From Bacteroidota bacterium (lineage in GTDB: Bacteria > Bacteroidota > Bacteroidia > Sphingobacteriales > Sphingobacteriaceae), in contig JABDCF010000018.1 in assembly GCA_013288235.1 (NCBI GenBank), forward strand, positions 1-48,226: a DNA stretch of 48,226 nucleotides. The letters run 5' to 3'. Every line of letters begins with the position of its first letter. The first letter of the stretch is position 1. Positions 42,544 through 48,226 of the stretch are shown here, piece after piece. The notes below the pieces were generated by a model, which searched no databases, was not told where the DNA came from, and worked only from the letters and a program-made list of their open reading frames with translations. A program made the position numbers and the translations under genes.

Positions 42544-45039
42544 TTATTTTCCTCCGCCAGCAGGAACAGTGGCAGGGGTAACCGGGGCATCATCAGGTGC
42601 GCCATTATCCTGTTGCTCTTTGTCCTTTTTAAATTCAAGCTTCCCGAATTTGTACATTAAGCTGATACCAAAAGAGCGCAGCGGTATTTCGCGCAGGCTG
42701 TTTTGATTGAAATTAGGCCCGTAAGTGGTTGAATTTACATTTACATACTGATTGAAAGGGTTGGCGGCTGTTAAACCTATACTGGCCTTTTTATTCATTA
42801 TTTGCTTGCGCACGGCAAAGTTGTAAAAAATAAATCCAGGGTTAGTCCCTTGTATTGTTCTTTGCGATCCACGGTCGTTTATAAAAAATTCAGCTGCGAG
42901 GTCTTTCGCAAATTCATAGCTGGCATTTAAATTTATACGGTAGGTAAACCCACTTACCTGTGGCGAACCGGGGTTATCGGTTATTCTGTCGGCAAAAAAC
43001 ATATTCGACCGGAAAGTTAACTTACCAACGGGCAGCGAACCAAACAAGTTCACGCCTTCAGTCACTTCACGGCCAATATTGTACTGCTGGGTAAGCGACA
43101 CGTTGTTATAAGTTGTATCGTGTATCGTTAAACTCGGGTAAAAGGTGGTAAACGACTGCAAGTCATTAGTATTATACCTGTAAAAACCCGCTACATAAAT
43201 ATTCGCGCCGTTACTGAACGATTTATTGTAACCCAGTTCAAAGTTATGCCCGTATTCCGGTTTCAGGTTGGGGTCGCCGGTGCTGATGTTATGTGGGTCG
43301 CTGATGTTATAAAAAGGATCAAGCTGGTTATAACCAGGGCGTTGCAGCCTATATGAATAGCTGAATTTAATAGACTGTGTTTTATCCAGTTTATGCGATA
43401 GCACAAACGACGGCGCTAAAATATTATATGATGGTATAGTAGTATTGGCAAAACCAGAAGCAGCGGAGGTAGCGGAAGTAGCAGTTGTGTATTCATCCCT
43501 TAAACCAGCCTTTCCGTCTAAAAAATTATTGAACAATGAAAATGTTGTTGACAAGTAATAAGCAAATATCTTACGGTTATAATCAAAGCTATATGATTGG
43601 TTAGGATTATACTCGTAAATCCCATTGTCCAGCGTCTGCGTAGTCACTGTATTGCTTATGTCTTCAATGGTTGCTTTGGCGCCTGTTTCAATAGTGAAGT
43701 TTTTGGTAACAGGTTGAGTATAATCAATGGATATATCTGTTTCTTTATCGGTACCGGGGTTGCTTCCGATTGAACCGGATGCAGGAAAAGTAACATTTGT
43801 ATAATCCTGCTCCTGGCTATAATCATTGGTATTGCTACCAACACTTTGATTATACAGCACATCCAATTCCTGGTCTTTATTTTTGAAGGTCTTTTTATAA
43901 AACAGGCTCCAGTCTGTCGAATTATCACTAAAACGGCTGGTTGAACGGTTTATACTATTAGTATCCGCGGCCAAACCATTTAAGTAAGTAGTTTGGTAAT
44001 TATTGGTATAACCGTTGCTGTTATTTCCGAAGTGGTTAAAATTGATAGATGCAGTTAACGCGTCTTTAGGGGTAATGTCCCAGTTTAAGCTAAATCCTGA
44101 ACGGTAACCACTTCTTTTAAAATTACTTACACCATTTTGATTTAAATTAGTAACCGTATCCCCCGCGCTGCTGGTGCGGCGGCCTGAGCTGGGCGTAGCG
44201 CTTGTTAAACTTTCATTGCCGCTGAAAAAAGCGCTTGCGCCAATTTTGCCTTTTTTGGCATTTATATTAAACGATCCGTTTTCTAAACGGGTGCCGGCGC
44301 TAAGGTTGACGCTGCCATTTACCCCTTGCACGTTGCTGTCTTTTAAAACTATATTAATAATGCCGCCGGTACCCGCTGCATCATATTTTGCGCCGGGGTT
44401 GGTAATTACTTCGATGTTTTTTATCTGGCTGGCAGGTATAGCCTGCAAGGCATCAGTGATGCTTGAGCCGAAAATGGTTGAGGGTTTCCCGTTTATCAGG
44501 AACTGGATATTGGTATTACCCATTAATTCTACATTGCCATTAATATCTACCGATACCATTGGCACTTTTTGCAATACATCCAAAGCAACACCGCCTTGTG
44601 CGGTAAGGTCGTTTGCAGGGTTATAAACCAGTTTATCTATCTTATTTTCAACCGTTGGGGCATGCGCTGTTATGGTGACCTCTTTAAGCTGGCTTTGAAC
44701 CGGTGACAGCAATACGTCGCCCAATGATACATTTTTAGTTATGTTGTTAACTATAACATGAGCTATTTTTTGTTGCTTATAACCTAAAAAATCGGCCGTT
44801 AATACGTAATCGCCAGCGGGTATATTTTCAATTTTGAAATTGCCTTTTGGGTCGGCACTCCCGCCGTTAAAAGGGGATGTAGCCCCCTGTTTTAAAATAC
44901 TTATGGTAGCATAATCTACAGGTTGTTTGGTAACCGCATCAATCACCCTACCCGAAATACTGCCCCGGTCACTATTATTCTGCGCACTTAAACTAAATGA
45001 TATGCCAATTAGTAAAATTAATATTATGATATTCTTCAT
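42544..45039 (-). CDS. Outer-membrane beta-barrel, TonB-receptor-like (OMP_b-brl_3 type)
   Basis: An 831-aa protein; the ATG at 45039 is chosen because it begins the signal peptide MKNIIILILLIGISFSLSAQ. A carboxypeptidase-regulatory-like domain (GSISGRVIDAVTKQPVDYAT, about 25-105) is followed by a plug-like domain (VLQKVPMVSVDINGNVELMG; IKNIEVITNPGAKYDAAGTG) and a beta-barrel. The end carries a cytosol-unlike acidic/Pro tail (APVTPATVPAGGGK) after the last strand. It resembles the 19428 protein in plan, but without the Gly-rich loop. No SusD gene is adjacent; substrate unknown. Confidence 0.88.
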   Translation of the reverse strand: MKNIIILILLIGISFSLSAQNNSDRGSISGRVIDAVTKQPVDYATISILKQGATSPFNGGSADPKGNFKIENIPAGDYVLTADFLGYKQQKIAHVIVNNITKNVSLGDVLLSPVQSQLKEVTITAHAPTVENKIDKLVYNPANDLTAQGGVALDVLQKVPMVSVDINGNVELMGNTNIQFLINGKPSTIFGSSITDALQAIPASQIKNIEVITNPGAKYDAAGTGGIINIVLKDSNVQGVNGSVNLSAGTRLENGSFNINAKKGKIGASAFFSGNESLTSATPSSGRRTSSAGDTVTNLNQNGVSNFKRSGYRSGFSLNWDITPKDALTASINFNHFGNNSNGYTNNYQTTYLNGLAADTNSINRSTSRFSDNSTDWSLFYKKTFKNKDQELDVLYNQSVGSNTNDYSQEQDYTNVTFPASGSIGSNPGTDKETDISIDYTQPVTKNFTIETGAKATIEDISNTVTTQTLDNGIYEYNPNQSYSFDYNRKIFAYYLSTTFSLFNNFLDGKAGLRDEYTTATSATSAASGFANTTIPSYNILAPSFVLSHKLDKTQSIKFSYSYRLQRPGYNQLDPFYNISDPHNISTGDPNLKPEYGHNFELGYNKSFSNGANIYVAGFYRYNTNDLQSFTTFYPSLTIHDTTYNNVSLTQQYNIGREVTEGVNLFGSLPVGKLTFRSNMFFADRITDNPGSPQVSGFTYRINLNASYEFAKDLAAEFFINDRGSQRTIQGTNPGFIFYNFAVRKQIMNKKASIGLTAANPFNQYVNVNSTTYGPNFNQNSLREIPLRSFGISLMYKFGKLEFKKDKEQQDNGAPDDAPVTPATVPAGGGK

Positions 45040-45248
45040 GTAATACACTTTTGTAACAAAGTGCAAAAATGTGAAGTAAGTTTGGATTAAAACTGAATTT
45101 TGGCGCAGGGTATTATAATTGTTACCTTATTGGTGTGATTGTTACAATAAGATGGCTAAAAAAGATGCGTAAGGGCTTATGTATTAGATATATACGCATG
45201 GTTTGTGTAAATTTTTGGTTACAACTCTGTGCCAGGCCCGGTGAGCGT

Positions 45249-45812
45249 TTAATGGTCAGTGGAATTACAAACGAGTGCATCATTCAGTTTTATCAGGCGT
45301 ATAATCTGTACATAACGGCGTTTGTAATTCTTATCCATAGAAGTTATGGTAACTCCATATTCTTTTCCTGATGTTGAATGGATAAATTTAAAATCACCGC
45401 CATCATTACATACTACTATCCCAATATGGCCAATACGGCGTGTATGTTTTTTTGTACCCGTAAATAATATGATATCGCCGGGCATAGCATCTTCCAATTT
45501 TATCTTTTCGCCAACGCTGATAAACTCACAGGAAGAACGCGGAACGTTAAAGTTGAAGTTCTTAAAAACATAACTCACAAACCCCGAACAATCAAAACCT
45601 GTAGAAGGGTCGGATGATTTTGGGCGATAACGTGTGCCTATTAAAGATTGTGCAAATTGGAGGAGGCTATCGGCTGAAACGCTGTCGGTATTTAAAGCAG
45701 GCCGGGATGTTTTTTCTTTATGGGCTCTGATAGTTTTTCCCGCGTAAGCGGTGCTAACCAACACGTTGGCTATGCAAAAAAGGATAATCAGGGTTGATAA
45801 ACGTTTCCTCAT
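45249..45812 (-). CDS. NlpC/P60 cell-wall hydrolase (C40 family)
   Basis: A 187-aa secreted peptidase that cleaves peptidoglycan stem peptides. The signal peptide is MRKRLSTLIILFCIANVLVSTAYA. The catalytic Cys75 stands in TGFDCSGFVSYVF, His129 in RRIGHIGIVV and a third polar residue, His145, in KFIHSTSGK, the usual Cys-His-His triad. PGDIILFTG completes the family pattern. Monocistronic. Confidence 0.93.
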   Translation of the reverse strand: MRKRLSTLIILFCIANVLVSTAYAGKTIRAHKEKTSRPALNTDSVSADSLLQFAQSLIGTRYRPKSSDPSTGFDCSGFVSYVFKNFNFNVPRSSCEFISVGEKIKLEDAMPGDIILFTGTKKHTRRIGHIGIVVCNDGGDFKFIHSTSGKEYGVTITSMDKNYKRRYVQIIRLIKLNDALVCNSTDH

Positions 45813-45928
45813 TTATGAGGGGCAATCTATCAAATTTATTTTACCGAAAGAATTTTTTATCGATAAAATAAAACAAAATTTAGTGGGTTTTGTATGGGCT
45901 TGAAAACCAGAAAGCTTAACCGCTAAAA

Positions 45929-46345
45929 TCAGGCAAATATCAACACCACGCTGCCGCCAATAATCATCAACGCACCGATGATCTGCTTAATATTGAGCGA
46001 TTCTTTTAAAAATAAAACCGCAAGAATTATGGCAAGCGCAACGCTCAACTTATCGATTGGCGCCACCTGCGAAACCTTGCCTAATTGCAAAGCTTTAAAG
46101 TAGCATATCCACGATAAACCGGTGGCACATCCGGAAAGGCCAAGAAATATCCAATTGGTTTTGGTAAGCCCGCCAATAGATTCGGTACTGCCCCTGAATA
46201 TCGCAATAGCCCAGGCAATAAGTAAAATAACTACCGTTCGTATAGCTGTTGCCAGGTCGGTATCAACCCCTTTGATACCAACTTTTGCAAAAATAGCAGT
46301 AAGGGCTGCAAAAAAAGCTGAAAGTAAAGCGTAAATCCACCACAT
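45929..46345 (-). CDS. EamA-like small multidrug/metabolite membrane protein
   Basis: A 138-aa membrane protein. Start at 46345 (MWWIYALLSAFFAALTAIFA) is preferred over 46387, whose extra residues lie in repeat DNA. About four to five hydrophobic helices, ending GALMIIGGSVVLIFA, match one half of an EamA (DMT superfamily) transporter, found as stand-alone proteins in many bacteria. It probably acts as a dimer. Its upstream region consists of the tandem repeat at 46349-46466. Confidence 0.8.
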   Translation of the reverse strand: MWWIYALLSAFFAALTAIFAKVGIKGVDTDLATAIRTVVILLIAWAIAIFRGSTESIGGLTKTNWIFLGLSGCATGLSWICYFKALQLGKVSQVAPIDKLSVALAIILAVLFLKESLNIKQIIGALMIIGGSVVLIFA

Positions 46346-46348
46346 AGC

Positions 46349-46466
46349 ACCGTTGATTTTAATGATTAATTGATTTCGTTGATTCAAAGGTAAAATAAGA
46401 CCGTTGATTTTAATGATTAAATGATTTCGTTGATCAAAGGTCGGTAAAATAAGACCGTTGATTTTT
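46349..46466. repeat. Tandem repeat of a 51-54-bp unit, with inverted words further on
   Basis: ACCGTTGATTTTAATGATTAA begins at 46349 and 46400, and the same unit starts again at 46454 before breaking off. From about 46560 to 46625 the reverse-complement words (AAATCAACGAAATCC) appear, so the whole intergenic region can fold on itself. It begins 4 bases before the start codon of the minus-strand EamA gene. Confidence 0.75.
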
Positions 46467-46651
46467 CAGTTTTTAATTTATTTTTAATCGGCCTTCAAGA
46501 AGGCTCCGCCGTTTTAATGATTAAAAGATTACGTTGATAAAATAGGTTTTAAATTAGCCCAAAAATCAACGAAATCCAAAAATCATTAAAATCAGCGGTC
46601 GAAATCCAAAAATCATCCAAAATCAACTATTACATTTAACGAAAAAATAAT

Positions 46652-47329
46652 TTGAAGGTACTAATCATTGAAGATGAAGAAGGGCTGCGGGAAAGTATAG
46701 AAGAATACTTTACCGGGGATGGCAATATATGCGAAACAGCAAACAGCTATCAAAATGCAATGGTTAAGATAAGCCTTTACCGTTACGATTGTATTTTGCT
46801 TGATATTACACTGCCTGGCGGTAACGGTATCGATATCCTGAAAAGCTTAAAAGAAAATAACCACCCTGATGGCATACTTATTATTTCAGCAAAAAACTCG
46901 CTGGACGACAGATTGGATGGACTTAATCTTGGGGCAGACGACTATTTGGTAAAGCCATTTCATTTATCCGAATTAAAAGCCCGGGTAATGGCCATTATCC
47001 GCCGTAAATCATTTAATGGCAATAACCAGCTTGTTTTTAACGAGATAAATATCGACCTGCTGGCAAAAGAAGTTAAGGTTGGAAAAGTGCCTGTTAAACT
47101 TACCCGGAAAGAATATGCGTTGCTTTTATATTTTATCGCCAATAAAGGGAAAGTAGTGTCAAAAAATGCGATTGCCGAACACCTATGGGGCGATGGCATA
47201 GATATGGCCAACAATTTTGATTTTATCTATTCGCATATAAAAAATATCCGCAAAAAATTGGTTGAGGCAGGCAGTAACGATTATATACAGGCCGCCTACG
47301 GAATGGGTTATAAATTTACGGAGCAATGA
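46652..47329 (+). CDS. OmpR-family response regulator
   Basis: A 225-aa transcription regulator starting with TTG at 46652 (MKVLIIEDEEG). The receiver domain has phosphoacceptor Asp51 in ILLDITLPGG, the switch Ser in ISAK and Lys in LVKPF. The winged-helix DNA-binding domain follows (KLTRKEYALLLYFIANKGKVVSK, HIKNIRKKL, YGMGYKF). The stop overlaps the start of the histidine kinase gene by four bases (ATGA at 47326-47329). Confidence 0.94.
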   Translation: MKVLIIEDEEGLRESIEEYFTGDGNICETANSYQNAMVKISLYRYDCILLDITLPGGNGIDILKSLKENNHPDGILIISAKNSLDDRLDGLNLGADDYLVKPFHLSELKARVMAIIRRKSFNGNNQLVFNEINIDLLAKEVKVGKVPVKLTRKEYALLLYFIANKGKVVSKNAIAEHLWGDGIDMANNFDFIYSHIKNIRKKLVEAGSNDYIQAAYGMGYKFTEQ

Positions 47330-48226
47330 GGCTTTTAACCAAATACAACCGCGTTAACCTCATCACCACCATAATTGTAATGCTGATAACCGGTTTTATT
47401 TATTACCAGGCCCTTAGCCTGATATTAACTAACCAGAAAGACAAAGACCTGGTGGTTGAAGAAGAGGAAGTTTTTGATTACGTAAAACTTAATCATCATT
47501 TGCCGCAAACATTTGAGTCAAACGATCAGCAAATTACCTTTGCGGAAGTCGCCCCGGGATCAATTAAGCGCGAATTTATTGATACTACCTACTTTAAAAA
47601 ATGGGACAAAGGCGATGCACATAAAAGGCACAAGCACAAACATAACGGCTGGTACGAATCGGGCCGGGCATTAATATCTTCGGTAACTATTGGCGATAAA
47701 TATTACAGGATATTGGTGGTTGAATCGAAGGTTGAAACGGAAGATCTTATCAGGCTGATGTTTACCATAACCGTCGGTGTTATTTTATTTTTATTGTTGA
47801 TTTTGCTGATAATTAACCGTCTGATATTAAATCGGTTATGGCAGCCTTTTTATAATATTATGAAGGAAATCAGGCTGTTCAGAATTGCAGATGTGAGAGA
47901 AATTCCAAAACTTGAGACCAATATCGATGAGTTTAAAGAATTGAATGCTACGGTAGTTGATATGGCCGCAAAAGCCAAACATGACTACAAAGACCTGAAA
48001 ACCTTTACCGAAAACGCATCGCACGAGTTACTTACCCCAATTGCTGTTATCAACTCAAAACTGGATACCCTTATACAAACTGAAAATTTTAGCGACAGGC
48101 AAAGTAAATTACTGAACGACCTGTATAGCGCAGTTTCAAGGTTGAACAGGCTAAATCAATCGTTGTTATTGCTGGTTAAAATTGAAAATAAGTTATTGCA
48201 TGAGCAACAGCAAATAAACTTACGCG
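47326..48226 (+). CDS. Sensor histidine kinase (partial, cut by window end)
   Basis: The 300 residues visible are an N-terminal transmembrane helix (LITTIIVMLITGFIYYQ), a periplasmic domain of about 110 residues, a second helix (LMFTITVGVILFLLLILLII) and a HisKA dimerisation domain with the phosphorylated His233 in ENASHELLTPI. The reading frame runs off the window, so the catalytic domain is missing here. The periplasmic part carries a His-rich stretch (DAHKRHKHKHNGW). It is the partner of the OmpR regulator, translationally coupled. Confidence 0.92.
   Translation, partial: MRLLTKYNRVNLITTIIVMLITGFIYYQALSLILTNQKDKDLVVEEEEVFDYVKLNHHLPQTFESNDQQITFAEVAPGSIKREFIDTTYFKKWDKGDAHKRHKHKHNGWYESGRALISSVTIGDKYYRILVVESKVETEDLIRLMFTITVGVILFLLLILLIINRLILNRLWQPFYNIMKEIRLFRIADVREIPKLETNIDEFKELNATVVDMAAKAKHDYKDLKTFTENASHELLTPIAVINSKLDTLIQTENFSDRQSKLLNDLYSAVSRLNRLNQSLLLLVKIENKLLHEQQQINLR

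Overview
The window looks like a chromosomal segment of a Bacteroidota bacterium, most likely a Sphingobacteriaceae member of the Mucilaginibacter/Pedobacter type. This rests on the gene families (outer-membrane beta-barrel receptors with carboxypeptidase-like N-termini, LytTR two-component systems, GH3/GH29 glycosidases, SMUG2-type glycosylase, DUF6371 remnant), on TAnnTTTG-like -7 boxes, and on the near absence of Shine-Dalgarno sequences. The assignment is an inference from gene content; no rRNA or tRNA gene was seen.

Layout. 1-4.5 kb is an accessory islet. A porin-like gene that has lost its 5' end faces a compact, AT-rich set of small genes: a two-gene toxin-antitoxin-like pair (1188-2020), a remnant of a mobile-element DUF6371 gene, and a three-gene cluster of an ADP-ribosyltransferase-like protein, a 78-aa protein and a SecB-like chaperone (2707-3915). 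The cluster has the architecture of a toxin-antitoxin-chaperone system. The islet ends in two 240-bp tandem repeats with long hairpins. 4.6-11 kb carries a lipoprotein, a GH3 glycosidase with a chitobiase-type tail, three tandem paralogous small secreted proteins and another lipoprotein. 11-19 kb is a minus-strand block: a complete RND efflux system (adaptor, pump, outer-membrane factor) and a LytS/LytT-type two-component system. Divergent from it are an outer-membrane beta-barrel receptor (19.4-22.3 kb), a YceI protein and two tandem Omp85-like barrels.

26.2-31.5 kb is a probable L-fucose cluster: mutarotase, GH29 alpha-L-fucosidase, UxaA-family dehydratase, SDR dehydrogenase and FAH-family hydrolase. 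It is followed by a SMUG2-like glycosylase, a PstS-like protein that appears to lack its central domain, a BglX-type GH3 with a NagB-like protein, a second copy of the lipoprotein family, a GMC oxidoreductase, a class I aldolase, a YncE-like propeller, a TonB-receptor-like barrel, an NlpC/P60 hydrolase, an EamA-type membrane protein, and an OmpR-type response regulator with its histidine kinase cut by the window end.

The two most interesting signals are (a) the SecB-like chaperone in a putative toxin-antitoxin-chaperone triad with an unusual toxin, and (b) an identical promoter architecture upstream of two of the small secreted protein genes and of the receptor next to the LytTR system. In each, two TCTA-centred half-sites lie exactly 21 bp apart, with a TTTG -7 element exactly 37 bp after the second. 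This links the two loci into a probable regulon. Several intergenic regions also hold hairpin or word-like repeats, including a conserved 44-bp element and a 138-bp palindromic insert flanked by 15-bp direct repeats.
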